Below are positions 1 to 12,234 of a stretch of 64,000 bases of DNA, one piece after another. The stretch covers positions 1,426,001-1,490,000 of the forward strand of contig NC_092679.1 in assembly GCF_964355755.1 (NCBI RefSeq), in the 5' to 3' direction. This DNA is from Antedon mediterranea. Taxonomy: Eukaryota > Echinodermata > Crinoidea > Comatulida > Antedonidae. A model generated the notes under the pieces. That model did no database searches. It was given only the letters and a program-made list of their open reading frames with translations, and was not told where the DNA came from. Position numbers and translations under genes: made by a program. Numbering within the stretch: position 1 is the stretch's first letter; every line of letters starts with the position of its first letter.

Positions 1-3000
1 ACCAAGCATATATGTTCTCTATAATATCTCTATGCTTATACATACCATCATTTAATTTATTCAAGTTTATATTGCTGAACCTATAGAGGATGCCATTAAA
101 TGCAAGCACTAGCAAGTCACAGGTATCTATATGAAAATAAAACATTTTAAAAATGATTTTAACAAATGAAACCAGATGAAAATGTTTTCACATTTCCAAT
201 TAAAAAAAATAATAATAAAAGATAAAATAAATATAAAAGACACATTAAAAAAAAAAATTCTTAATATAAACTTAAAGAGACTACTATGTCATTCTAATGG
301 TAAAAGACCAATGAACTATTCTGACTGTGTTGCAAGAGAAACCAACCAATTTATGGCCTACCTATCAAATGATGAACATGTTTTACCTAGAAATGAAAAC
401 AAAAACTTACTAATATGGCCCTTGGTTGAGAACATAACACGATTGAATGATTTAGTATCGTTCGCATTTGGAATAAGGGTCTAGGAAAAAATAAATTAAT
501 AAAAATATATGATAATTCAGGTTCTTTATTCACAAGAATGAAAGGATGAAGTAGCCCTATTAAACATTACATGGTTAAGCTCTGTCTATCAAACTTTATG
601 CAACAAAAAAATGTGATGTGTCTGAATATGGACATGATTTCATATCACTACCATATTTGAACTTGTCATAACTAGAGTAGTTTGATAGTCTGGAAAGAGC
701 TTTTGTGATCTTTTTGTGATAGGATTAAGGGAGAAATTTAATCTTAAGTTTTACAGTAAAAGTTTCAAAATAAAAAAACCAACCTTTGTCAGAAACATGT
801 GTTGGAACTCTGTATGGACAAAATGGATGGCACCCTTCCTATCTGCAACAACTAAGAATCTGTTGTCATGACTCCAACCAACAGCATCAAGAGTTGACTC
901 TGAAATAAATTATTTTAATAGTAAGTTAAGGTGTGCTACAGTATACATATAATGAATGGTGTGTAATGGTACAAATAATGGCATGAGGTGAATGATGAAA
1001 GGTTATATTTCACTATTGAACGACCATTCAATAGTGCATACTATTGCATGCCATGTTCAATTCAAATAAACATTTATTTCTTTCATATTCATATTTTAGT
1101 AAAACATTATAATTTCTGATATTTTATATATTTTTTTTTTAGAGTTATAATAAATTAAAGTAAATCATAATGTATGAAAAAGGTGATTCAGTTATATAAA
1201 AAATGAAAGAGGCAAAAAACAGAAAAGGAAGCAATTTCGTAAAGTTTTTGAAGTGACCCACAATCGTCCAATCAAATGACAGGAATTAATTTAGGTGTTA
1301 TATAATATTTAATATTTCGACCCATCTTGCTATAATAGCAAAAATATTCACAGAGTTGATTCAAATTCTGTATATGGTACAGCAGTACTAGTAAAATATA
1401 TAATGCAGATCTGTATTTTTAATCACCAAAGCTCATTGAAGTCAAAAACTGACGACAGGAATCATCAAATAACGAGAGTTGGCCATCGGCTGCAACGCAA
1501 AATCCTTGCGGAGAACTACTGGCACATACACATGGATTCTTTAAAACCTGTAAAATAAATAAAAGGATCGAGTGATTGAAGTAAAATAAAATTGTTAAAT
1601 AGGCCTAGATGAAAAAGCTTGGCTGGATCTTAGTTCAAAGTGTAACTCCACAAATATAATCTCAAATTGAATGTAGCATTATTAGTTTCTTTGTTAGAAC
1701 TAGAGGGTGAGCTCGCTTCGCTCGCTCCCCCTCTAGGAAGTGTAGACGATGGTTCTCGGAATGATAATGTTCTCCTTATACGTTTTCTGTCGGTTACCAT
1801 TATTGAAAATGCTTGACATTCGTAAAACTAAACTACTTCGTTTCACAGTGTTTTAGATGATTAATAACATTTGAAAGTATAGTTTTTATTGTTTGGTAGG
1901 GCCCTTTGTGGAGGCAGATGTCATTTGAGGGAGGTGCTTATTCGAGGGATATATGTTAAATTTTTTAGTTTTAATAATGGTAACATTTATAATCAAATGA
2001 AATCCTCTAATAGATATGAAAAGTGGTAAAAAAGAATAACAAATGCTTGGTAAATTGTAGATAACAGTGCGGTGAATTCTACTACAAATAGTATAATTGT
2101 GTTATTATAAATATGTGGATGGACGTTTATTAGATAGTTGGGTTGGGGGTGGGTGGGGGGGGGGGGGGGTTATTATTCAAACTGATGTTTTATTGGAGAG
2201 GCGTTTATTCAAATGAATACCATCCTAATAATTATTAATACATTATTTAATTTAATCATCTTTTGAAACTAACTGCCGTGACAGAGTGGGCCCAAGAAAG
2301 AATACATGGGCAGACATCTCGGTCCTAACGGGACACAGGAAGTTATTCCTGCAAGCTTACTCAATAAAACTCAGCTATCGGGATTTCACTCGAAAAATGT
2401 CTTATCATCAAATCTCCCTATGTAATTTTATAATACTATTCCCACAATATATTCTGATTCTTTATGGCGTATATTTAATTTGATCTTTATTAATTTGCAG
2501 TATAATTCCTATTATTTAACTACTGTACCTTCACACATGCGCGCGGTATGTTTTAAAATAAACAAAAAACTAAAATGGATACATCTGATTTTTTTTTCGT
2601 CTTCCAAAGGGACACTGTATTGATTGATGGAAAGTGCCTGTTTCCAGTCACCTTTAGGGTCAAATCTATTATTTTAACTGCTCCCTTGTGTATAAAAGAG
2701 AGAAAATATTTGAAACCAGGTTGTTGCAGTGAACTTATCTTAAACCCGGAAATTACTTTGACCGGGAAGAATTGAAATTGAGATGAAAATCTAATGTTGA
2801 AATCATAAATTGTGTTAAAAAACTCTTTATAACATCTTCCTAAGATAGAAATATGGAACAATAGCGTCGCTGTGAACACTAATGTTATCAAATCTACGTT
2901 TCGCGGTACATCTCAGATAGATAAGGTAGGTATCCAAGGCGGAGATTTGTACCGAAGTTTTTGCATTGTGCTCGCCTATGTCAGAATTAACCATAATTTA

Positions 3001-3141
3001 TATATAGATACTTACTTCTACTTGTGACCCAATTGTCGCCAATGTTTCTACTTGGTAGAGGGCGCTGCCAGACTCATTTCGGGGGCCAAAATTGGCAGTT
3101 TCATCACCACCAAAATCAATTTCAACATCATCCCATGACAT
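1..3141 (-). CDS. KNTC1: KNTC1 (Rod)-like kinetochore-associated protein, N-terminal part, five exons, truncated by window edge
   Basis: Five minus-strand coding exons join in phase: 3141-3016 (42 codons, starting MSWDDVEIDFGG), 1547-1427, 899-784, 480-411 and 126-1, the last running off the window. Each junction has AG before and GT after, with donors such as gtaagt after 3016 and 411. The product begins with an acidic stretch, then SGSALYQVETLATIGSQ, which fits the start of KNTC1 (family motif ALYQV). It continues as beta-propeller-like strands (GQLSLFDDSC, DNRFLVVADRKGAIHFVH, CDLLVLAFNGILYRFS). KNTC1/Rod is the large subunit of the RZZ complex (Rod, ZW10, Zwilch), which recruits dynein and Mad1-Mad2 to kinetochores for the spindle checkpoint. 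The N-terminus of the family is a WD40-like propeller. An in-frame ATG also exists at 3186, but the start at 3141 matches the family better. Identification comes from remembered homology, not a search. The rest of this roughly 2,200-residue family protein lies left of the window. Confidence 0.85.
575..704. mobile_element. MITE family A, copy 1 (diverged)
   Basis: This element lies in a KNTC1 intron. The left end reads TTAAGCTCTGTCTATCAAAC and the right end reads GTTTGATAGTCTGGAAAGAG, an imperfect inverted repeat. The interior has the family signature of repeated catatcactaccatatttga-like blocks. It has lost several bases of each terminus relative to the copies at 5961 and 12235. It carries no coding capacity, as expected of a non-autonomous DNA transposon. 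Confidence 0.65.
1686..1730. repeat. Short palindromic hairpin in KNTC1 intron
   Basis: CTAGAGGG at the left pairs with CCCTCTAG at the right, around a core that alternates GAGCTCGC and GCTCGCTC. The stem-loop is about 40 bp and much more GC-rich than its surroundings. It is probably the end of a dispersed repeat; no larger element was recognised. Confidence 0.4.
2140..2169 (+). repeat. G-rich run with G-quadruplex potential
   Basis: In the first KNTC1 intron the plus strand reads four G tracts (3, 5, 3 and 15 G) separated by one or two T. On the transcribed minus-strand RNA this would be a C-rich tract, so any quadruplex would form on the DNA plus strand. The length of the 15-G tract is probably polymorphic or prone to assembly error. 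Confidence 0.6.
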
Positions 3142-4252
3142 TGTGTGAATCTCTAGGGATGAAAAATGATTACAAATATTTGACATACAGTTGGGGTATA
3201 GAGGAATGCCAGACCAAAAATAAGTAGCCTAACTAACTAGTCTAGGGCCCAGGCCTAGCTCTAGGCAAAAAATAGCTGTCCATCCAACTTGCTTGGTCCA
3301 ACCACAAGCAAGCAACTCGGCTCTGTTATTATACAAAACAATGTAGCCTAGGGCCTAGCTAGGCCTAGAGTCCTATTATATCAATGATCTCAGGAACTGT
3401 CTGCGATTACTATAAACACATTGTAGTTTAGATAGTTATACATGTATATTTTTTTCTGGAAAATGCAAAATAATTGTGTAGGCCTACAGTTATAGAGAGC
3501 TGTCATCAAGACCTTTCAATTTCCCGCGAGCAATATTGCATGTGAGCAATCCATGCTCATTGCAAAAATTTGGTAACTACCATTTTTCAAGAAGGGTAGA
3601 TATTTATATTGATAAAAGTATTTGATGCACAAAAATAGTAACATTCCTATAAATATGTGCTGTTTCATTTATAAAATTATTTTATTCAATTAAGTGTAAT
3701 GATATGATTTATAATACATTTTTACAGATTAATAAATAATTAACATTAACCATTATTACCTAATATAGGCCTAATGCATTTTCGGTATTGAGTAAAACAT
3801 GTACTGTGCAGTACAGACCAATTCAGTGGTTCGAGAAAAATTGACGAAACAGAAGGAAAACGATAATTTTTGTGTTTTGTTATTAGATTTATGCGATGGT
3901 AGTTTCAATATATAAATTTGAAACAAACAGGAGATTTTTATGAATGAGTAAGTATATTGTGGTATTACATTTCAAAATGCAAACAATAGTTTAAACATAA
4001 AATATCAAACATATCGATGTGATAAATGGGCCAGGCCCTTTGTTTTGCTTTGAGTTCTGTGTCAGGTTGTGTCACAGGAGTGTCACAGAGCTATCCACTC
4101 CCGGCTCTACAATGACTGTTGACAAGGCATCAGGCCTAGGATAACAAAACTGTATATTTCACACATACACCTTGATTTATTTGTTTTTTTTTAGCATTGT
4201 AGAATTACCTTGCAACGTGCAGCAACAACATAAGAAACCCAGGCTGTCCAGC
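3142..4252. promoter_or_regulatory. Intergenic region between divergent KNTC1-like and BTBD9 genes
   Basis: The two start codons point away from each other across about 1.1 kb, so both promoters should lie here or in nearby 5' untranslated exons. The BTBD9 first coding exon begins at a splice acceptor (ttttttttag before 4195), so at least one 5' untranslated exon of BTBD9 must lie upstream, perhaps within this interval. The stretch 3235-3370 is rich in aggcctag motifs. I see no clear TATA box or CpG island. The remainder is AT-rich with no ORF worth reporting. Confidence 0.5.
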
Positions 4253-7200
4253 ATGAGTGACACGAATTCCCTGCGGACAACGACGGCACCGACCGGAGAG
4301 GTCCATCACACCAATATACTATCTCAGGACATCGGTAACCTGTTCTCCAATGAAGATTACAGCGACATCTCACTCATTGTGGAACAGCGTGTTTTCCCAG
4401 CTCACCGTGTAATACTTGCAGCACGATGTGAATATTTTAGGTCAGGAAACATTGATTTTATAAATGTAAAACAAGCGACATCTTTTTATATACATACACT
4501 TTTTTATGGTTCTTATTAAAATCTTTGAGACTAAACTAAAAATAACAGATTTTAAAATAACATAGCTGAAATTTTCCTTTTATTCAAACACAAAAAATCC
4601 TTTACCTTATTAGATAATCTTACATTTTTCAGAGCCCTGCTGTATGGTGGTATGAGAGAGTCAGACCCTGAAGTAGCAGATATAGAGCTAAAAGCAACCT
4701 CATCCCAGGCCTTTGAAGCACTTCTCAAGTACATCTATACAGGCAAAATGAGCCTGATGGAACTGAAGGAGGATGCACTGCTCGACATCTTGGGCCTAGC
4801 TCACCGGTATGGCTTCCGGGAGTTGGAAGATTCTATTTCTGATTACCTTCACGCCATTCTCAGCATTCATAATGTATGTTTGATCTACAACGTAGCCACT
4901 CTGTACCAGCTGAGAGCTTTGAAGGAGACAGCATGCATCTTTATGGATAGGAATGCGAGTGAGGTCATGACAAGTGACACATTCCTGAGTTTGTCAAAGG
5001 TACACATGTAGTATGCAAATAATCAACAAACAATAACTTATTCATATTGTAGTATTATATTTGTTATATTTATTGTTATACAGTATATATATTGTATATC
5101 TTAAAGTAAAAGTATTCTATTAAAAAAAGGTATGGTTTATTGGATCTACAATATGACTAAATTGAAAAAAAAAAAATATTAGATTAATTTTTGTTACAAA
5201 TTAAATTCTTACTGTATGTAGGAAGCATTAAAAGACGTCATTTCCCGTGACTCTTTTTACGCACGAGAGATTGAAATATTTAAAGCTGTCATGGAGTGGA
5301 AGAAGGCCAACGTTGAAGTTGACGACACGGACGTGCTTGCCTCGATACGCTTGCCGCTGATGGAGATGTCGGACCTTTTGAACATTGTACGACCGACAGG
5401 TATTCTAAGTGCGGATGCCATTTTAGACGCCATCAAGGTGAAGGAAGAGTGTAGTACAATGACTTTAGATCATCGTGGTTGTTTAGGTCTGTTACTCTTT
5501 GTTATTAGGGAGCTTTCGATTTGCGAGGACCGACGACCGACTTATAAGACCGACCTCATGCACACAATGAATTAACATGACATAATTTGGTCGTTCGTCT
5601 TCGCAAATTGAAAGCTCCCCGATTGAGTAAAAATGATTGCATAAACGAGTAAAACAAAGTAGGTACTGCAGTAACTGCAGTAAAATAATTTTAACGTATT
5701 TATATTTCATTATTGTCAGTTCAAGAACAAAACATTGCTAATGCTAAGTACGATGCTGAGGTAATAAAGGGCGAGATGAAAGCGCACCTACTTGATGGCG
5801 ACCATACGAACTATGACCTTGATAGGGGCTTCACAAGACACCCTATTGAAGATGCTAAAGACGTAGAAAAAGATGGAATTATCATCAAGCTGGGAAAACC
5901 ATCGCTTATCAACACTATTAAGATGCTGCTTTGGGACAGAGATATGAGGTACATTGCGTTAAGCTCTGTCTACACTATCAAAATTTATGCGAGAAAAAAT
6001 GTGGTGTGCCCATATATGGAAAAGATGATGTCATATCACTACCCTATTTGAGCATATCACTACCATATTTCGGCATATCACACGTTTTTTTTTTTAATCT
6101 AGTTTGATAGTGTAGACAAAGCTTTAGTGCAAATGCATTTGATTGATTAATTACGTATCACATGCCATTCCATATTAGTTCTACTAAATGGACAATGTGT
6201 ACAATAAATCAATATAGTCATCCTAAATCAATATTTTAATATTATACAATTTGTTCAGGTCATATTCCTACTACATTGAGGTGTCTATTGACCAGAAGGA
6301 CTGGATACAGGTCATTGACCACTCACAACATCTGTGTCGTTCCTGGCAGACTTTACACTTCAAATCACGCGTTTGCAAGTGAGTATTTTAATAATGGTTC
6401 TTTATTCATCTTTTTTTCCATATGGTTGCTGTTAATAATCAAAATATGCATACATTAAAGATGAACAAGTTGCATGGAAACCTACAAGGGCTTAATGGCT
6501 TACGAACCCTAGTCTATCTGAGTTTGCATAATTATATGATAAACTATGTTGATATTTCTTGACAGGTTCATCAGAGTTACAGGTGTTAAAAACACTGTCA
6601 ACAAGGTGTTCCATCTTGTATCGTTTGAGTGTTGGCACACGGCCAAGCCATTCCAGTTAGAAGATGGCTTAATTGGTAAGTTCATTGTTATCATTCACCC
6701 GATTCTCTACACTGTATCTCCACATATGGCATAATACCTGTCCGATATTCTGTAATACAGTATCATATGTGAGGCCTGTATTATATCAAGGTTAAGCTTA
6801 TTCTGTACTGTATCTCCTCATAGCAGTATGTCCAGTGTCATAGACAAATTCTGTAATCCAATGTTACATATATGCTTACTGTATAGCCTGTGATACATAT
6901 GTGACACCGAATTACAGAATTTGCCTGAACAAAGTATAGATACAGTATCATCAGTACCGAGGATTGGCTAGATAAATAATGTTCTTAATTGTAATCCTAA
7001 ATTAAATGAATTTAGTATGTTTAATAGCTATTATATTTACTTTTTTCAAATTTCAGTACCAACTGATAATGTTGCAACGATACCAAAGAGTGCATGTGTT
7101 ATAGAGGGCGTGAGTCGCAGTAGAAATGCGCTACTGAATGGCGACACCAAACACTATGATTGGGATTCGGGCTACACCTGTCATCAGCTTGGAAGTGGAT

Positions 7201-9170
7201 CAATTGTGGTTCAGTTAGCCCAGCCATATGTCATAGGATCCATTAGGTAATGAATATTTATGAGTTGAAATCAACCAACATGCTTCTAAGCCACTCCTAA
7301 AACTCTGTCTACACTATCAAACTTTATGTGATAACAAAATGTGATGTGCCCATATATGGACATAATGATGTCATATCACTATCATATTTGGGCACATCAC
7401 CACCATATTTGGGCACATCACTGCCATATTTGGGCACATCACACTTTTTAATGGTCTTACAGAATGCTCCTTTGGGATTGTGATGACCGTACTTACAGTT
7501 ACCATATTGAAGTATCAACAGATAACCAAACATGGATACGGGTAGCTGACAAAACCAAAGAGAATTGCAGGTGACGACATTAACTATTCATTTTTAATAC
7601 ATACACCTGTATTTAAAAGATTAAGAATAATTTAGAATAGCATGCTTCTATACATAACATTCGATAGTGAAATTTTACAACAGAAGTAATTGACATACAG
7701 TAAAATGATATTGTGAGGCGCCTCTGATATGTTGTGAGGCGCCTCTGATATGTTGTGAGGCGCCTCTGATATGTTGCGAGGCGCCTCTGATATGTTGCGA
7801 GGCGCCTCTGATATATTGCGAGGCGCCTCTGATATATTGCGAGGCGCCTCTGATATATTGTGAGGCGCCTCTGTGTTTAATATTGAATTAAAAAAATTAT
7901 TTTAAAAAATGATGATATTTAATATTGTAGTACTAGCCTAACCAATTTATCTAATCTGCAAAAAAACATCTTTAAATTAATTTAGCCTGAAGAAAAAGAT
8001 GCAATAAATATTGTATAATTTATTTAATGGCTTGTCATAATGATAATCATTTTTTATTTTGTTTTTTTATTTAGGTCATGGCAGACTCTGACCTTTGCCC
8101 TTAGGGCTGTGGCTTTCATTAAGATAGTAGGCACACGTAACACAGCAAATGAAGTGAGTATAGTACCCATGGGGATCATACACTTTTTGTAAATGAATCC
8201 AGAATGCACATATAAACAAAAATATGGACCTTCACAATATACTATCACACATTTAAACATCATTATCGTCAAGTCAAGCTGTGCCTACATAATTCTAATA
8301 CTCCCAATAATTTTTTCAACTTCTTATTTAATAATTTATATTTTCAAAAAGTGACACAAAAGGATTTAAGCAGATATTACGTAAGCTTAAAACGCCCTCC
8401 AAATCAGTCCCAAACAGTTGACATTCGCAGATTGGATTTCCCTTGTTGCGTAGCCTAAAAATTAAATCCTAAAAATGAAACTAAAGGATGTTTAAGTAGA
8501 CAAAGGTAATAAATAGGGATGATTAACTTTGAATAGTTGCCAAGTATTATTATACATTAAATATATATATATACTCATTCATTATCTTTGCCTGATGTGT
8601 ATATATTCATTCATTATCTTTGCCTGATGTGTATATATTCATTCATTATCTTTGCCTGATGTGTATATATTCATTCATTATCTTTGCCTGATGTGTATAT
8701 ATTCATTCATTATCTTTGCCTGATGTGTATATATTCATTCATTCATACACATTTATTCAGTTATAACAATAGCTGGGGCCTGCACTAGAAGCAAACGCTT
8801 GTCTCATGAGGGCCTCTACAATACATATATATAATACATAGAACGAAATATAAAACAACAAACAATATAATATATAAATTATTTATGCAATAAAATATAA
8901 GTTATTTAATATTGAATAAAGAGAATACGGTCGCAAATTATTGACTAAAAAAAAAGTAGACCAACTTTAATTTTTAATTTCTAAATTGATTTGACATTGT
9001 GTAGTTGTCCAAATAATTGAATATAAAACATTATTGTTGTTTTTGTTGAGGTATTCCACTGTGTCCATGTTGAATGCCCGGCACAAAAAGAAGAAATTCA
9101 AAGCGATGGCGACAGCGCTTCATCTGGAAAACTTTCTCCAACTGTTGCAGGTGCAGAGGGTGGATTTTAA
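4253..9170 (+). CDS. BTBD9: BTBD9 homologue (BTB-BACK-discoidin domain protein), complete, ten exons
   Basis: Coding exons: 4253-4440, 4633-4999, 5222-5486, 5720-5948, 6259-6378, 6566-6675, 7057-7246, 7463-7570, 8075-8153 and 9051-9170 (stop TAA 9168-9170). They total 1,776 nt, or 591 residues, and every junction keeps phase. Domains in order: BTB about 36-133 (VFPAHRVILAARCEYF, then KYIYTGKMSL), BACK about 140-245, then two F5/8 type C (discoidin-like) domains about 285-410 and 435-555. These carry the paired motifs LLWDRDMRSYSYYIEVS and LLWDCDDRTYSYHIEVS, plus NGDTKHYDWDSGYTCHQLGS. Length and order match animal BTBD9, a putative Cullin-3 substrate adaptor linked in vertebrates to sleep and iron phenotypes. 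The ATG at 4253 is preferred because MSDTNSLR aligns with the family start, although the frame stays open back to the acceptor at 4195. The donor after 4440 is gtcagg, weaker than the others. Introns hold several repeats (entries below). Confidence 0.96.
5508..5620. mobile_element. Short inverted-repeat element in BTBD9 intron 3
   Basis: About 111 bp. The left arm, GGGAGCTTTCGATTTGCGAG, is mirrored by the right arm, whose complement reads GGGAGCTTTCAATTTGCGAA. The arms are 30 bp or longer with a few mismatches, and the interior contains further self-complementary gaccgac/gtcgttc blocks. It starts about 20 bp after the exon donor and is non-coding. This is a MITE-like element of a family otherwise not seen in the window. 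Confidence 0.6.
5959..6125. mobile_element. MITE family A, copy 2, in BTBD9 intron 4
   Basis: The left end is TTAAGCTCTGTCTACACTAT and the right end AGTTTGATAGTGTAGACAAA followed by GCTTTA, a near-perfect inverted repeat of about 25 bp. The interior has the family blocks: a cccatatatgga stretch, then repeated catatcactaccatattt. The left terminus is 11 bp inside the intron, immediately after the exon donor. Flanking TA or TTA may be a target-site duplication, but terminal overlap makes it ambiguous. Confidence 0.8.
6706..6935. repeat. Dispersed inverted-repeat family C, copy 1, in BTBD9 intron 6
   Basis: The segment is dominated by alternating ctgtatctcc, attctgtaat, gataca and tgtgac motifs that pair with each other (ATTCTGTAATACAG against CGAATTACAGAATT). 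A related segment occurs at 18950-19140 with the same motif order. No coding capacity. It is probably a decayed non-autonomous transposon. Confidence 0.45.
7300..7455. mobile_element. MITE family A, copy 3, right end lost, abutting BTBD9 exon 8
   Basis: The left end, AACTCTGTCTACACTATCAA, is intact. The interior has three tandem blocks of the catatttgggcacatcac type. The right inverted repeat is missing: the element fades at 7455, eight bases before the exon at 7463. The polypyrimidine tract and acceptor (ctttttaatggtcttacag) are at or inside the element's truncated edge. Confidence 0.75.
7711..7873. repeat. 21-bp tandem repeat, eight copies, palindromic core
   Basis: Unit ttgtgaggcgcctctgatat plus g, repeated about eight times in BTBD9 intron 8. 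Each unit holds the perfect 10-bp palindrome GAGGCGCCTC, never altered. The flanking bases vary in blocks (ttgtg, then ttgcg, then ttgtg; atg, then ata). Confidence 0.95.
8573..8750. repeat. 32-bp tandem repeat, about five copies
   Basis: BTBD9 intron 9 repeats a 32-bp unit made of tgtgtatatattcattcatt followed by atctttgcctga. The copies are practically identical, so the expansion is recent. Confidence 0.93.
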
Positions 9171-12100
9171 TTTTAGGAATAATATCGATAAATTATTTAT
9201 TAAATTAATTTTGATGATGTGTATTATTATTTTTTAATAACTTATTTATTATGAAACTTAAGTTGAAAGATGTCTTTCACACCTGACATTAAAAATATAC
9301 AATGAAAGCCATTCATTTACGGTTATATCACTCATAATTGAGCTGGGTTTTTTAAGGAGGGCGGGGAGGATATGTTGTACTTTTATTGTATGTTTTGATT
9401 ATTGTATTTTTTGATTATGCTCAAAATAAATGTCATTTTTATTGATCATCATGGACAATTTTTGGCGATGATTACGCGTGCGCTATAGAAGTACTTTTTT
9501 TCGTGACACACGCAACCCACCTTGTCCCCCTCTTACAAACAAGAGGTAATTATTATGAGTAAACTTTTTACTGAAGGTCAGCAAGTCATTGTTCATTGAT
9601 ATTACATAAATATTGAATTTGTTATAAAATTTTAGAAACCTATTTAAAAGTCTGTTTGCATGAAATTAAGCTGAGCTTTATAGAACCTACTGTACCTGGG
9701 ATTGGGGGGTGGGGGGCTGGCATTTTAAGTTGGGAAATTCCACTGTAATGCACTGTATTGCAATATGAAAATATTATATATAAATATGTATTTATCTCGA
9801 TATCTCCAAGCTTTGAAATTCATTGTGACCAATCTAGAATGTGTGTGGTAGACATAATTTTTGTGAGATTGTATTTGTAAATGCTTAGAAAAACGAAATA
9901 ACCCAGAGTGAATATTTTATGTGAGGTATGGTACGCATATCTCAATATAGCCTCCCACCACACGTTTCCCTGTCTACCTTGTGACATTGTAGATTAAGTG
10001 CTAATCCTATTTGTAAATTTTTCAGTCGTATCGCAGTGCAATTTTACATCGATTTGTCTATAGCTTTTTTTATATTTTACCTTTTTGAATTATGACCTAT
10101 GTATAGTTTATTATTTTTTGATTATTGTATGTTTATTTTATGGTAATATTATTTCTTGATTTTGAATGTTATTTTAGTTGACCTGGTCCAACATATGCAT
10201 TTTTTTAAAAACATTAGTAAGCCTTTATCAGAGTATTAAAATACTTTTTGGTCAATAATTGACATGTGTTGATTTTGTTGTCGATTGGTATATTGATTGA
10301 AATATTAGATAATAATAATATATATGATGGCGATAAAATCAAACAAAAAATAGATAACATTTCTGGCGACGCGTTTGAAATGTACAGTAATGCAGTACAA
10401 AAGATTTTATAGTTTAAAACCATTACGAAAGCGATAATTTAGATATGTGGCAATAAAATCAGAAGCTAATAGTACAAGTGGCACGTTTGAAGATTAAAAC
10501 AACGAAAAACCGAAAATAAGACAACTCTGATGCCAGTGAGCATGTCAATGATAAAGTTTCAATAACCAACAATAGTGCATTTCCCATGCGAAAGTTATAG
10601 AACTCTCAACAAGCCCACGCACTTCAACACTTTTATAGATTAAACCTTTTTAATCTGCATTTTATCTCTAGACGTGATAAGACAGATGATAATTCTGAAA
10701 ATTAATTTCAGACACTCTGCAAAAATATTGTATCGATTTAATATATTAACAAAATAATGTATGAATAGTGTTTTTAAATGTATACGTTTTCAATAAATCT
10801 ATGTTTTTATGCTTTTGTATACTGTACAGGAAAAAGTGATATGACGTCACTTATAGCATCATCAGATATTTCCTAGTCTTATGATTATCACGTGTGTGTG
10901 TGTGTGTAAGCAACACTCAAAACCACACTTCTTTAGCCCGCTTTAATAGTCCCCCCGTGTATTCTTAAAATAGTAACATTTCAAGTTTTTATATTTCACG
11001 TAAGCCAGCAGGAACAAACAAAAGACTACTTTCGTTCTTTTAACTTATTCAAAAAATGAAGCTGATGTTTTGAGCACAAAAGCTGCGTCATTCAGCACAT
11101 TTTTATCAAATGTTTGTATGAATTAATACCTTTGTATGTTGATGTACTTTTTTATACGTCACAAAGGAAGATAAATTCAAAGTGAAAATATTTGTTATAA
11201 CATTCAATTATATTTCATATCACATATTCTGTATTGTTTTACATTATATTAATAATTACATTCTTTCTGTATTATGTACAACATGTTATTAATCTGCAGA
11301 ATATATTAACAATAACAATAATAAATAACAATAGGAAGCATTAATAAAGTAAGCTAGATTTTGATTCGTCATTTTGACAAATTATCTAGGTGATTTTTCG
11401 CAATTGAAGATAAAAACAGAGATAATCGGTAAAAAACAATCTTAAGTTATCTGCGCAAACGTAACATGCATGTTCGGTAACATATATGAGCGCAGGAAGC
11501 TGATGCATGCCATCCTATGGCGTGAAAATAAAAATAAGTTTGAGGTTTTTTTTTTAATAAAAGAGGGCGATTTATAAATGAATGAAATAAGCAAAAAATA
11601 AAAAAAATGAGTTTTAACGATTGAGGATAATAACTCATGTGGCTGCTTTCTGATATTTCTAATTTGTGACACTGGCATATAAATACAGAGTAATGGATAT
11701 AAAACGATGCAGCGCTTGTTAATTAAGGGTAATGGTGTTGTTAACAGCATTTCACATGTTCAATCATTTTTCATTAATTTCACTGACAAGTTAATGCGCA
11801 TTTTGCCCAAATAGCTGTATATTTATACACTTGAACTGCGAAAGGTGATAAATAAAAATATGTTAATAGATATATATTTCTAAGCATAATTCAAACCAAG
11901 GAGTTGACTAGAAAAACCTGATTAAATCGAAAACAAAATTGACAATTTGTTTTAAAAACAGAGAAAGGAAAATAAAAAAATTAAAATAAAAATACCTACA
12001 TAAAAAGGAAATAATGGATATTTAGTAGTGAAATAAATTAATTAGGCATGTAGTACTGCAATGCACAAAATAATATGAATTATAAAAATAATTGAATAAC

Positions 12101-12234
12101 TATCATTTTTAAATGACAAAAAAATTGCCAATTTAACCAATAGACAGTAGGCCTATTTATCATTCCATGATTTAAACAAGTTTGTTTAAGTACATTTACA
12201 AGTACTAAGCCTATATGATGAAATACATTTGCTT
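9171..12234. other. Non-coding region downstream of BTBD9
   Basis: This holds the BTBD9 3' untranslated region and intergenic DNA. Several aataaa hexamers follow the stop within the first few hundred bases; I cannot tell which one is used. A short (GT)n run occurs at about 10895-10908. No ORF with protein-like composition or recognisable motif was found, and short ORFs here are low-complexity AT-rich reading. Confidence 0.5.

Noticed and set aside
176-484. A 102-codon plus-strand ORF
   Set aside because: The opposite strand here holds KNTC1-like exon 4 (480-411) with perfect splice sites and phase, and the plus-strand reading is its shadow plus AT-rich sequence.
2553-2891. Overlapping ORFs on both strands in the KNTC1 first intron
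   Set aside because: No motif, no splice context, and composition typical of AT-rich intron sequence.
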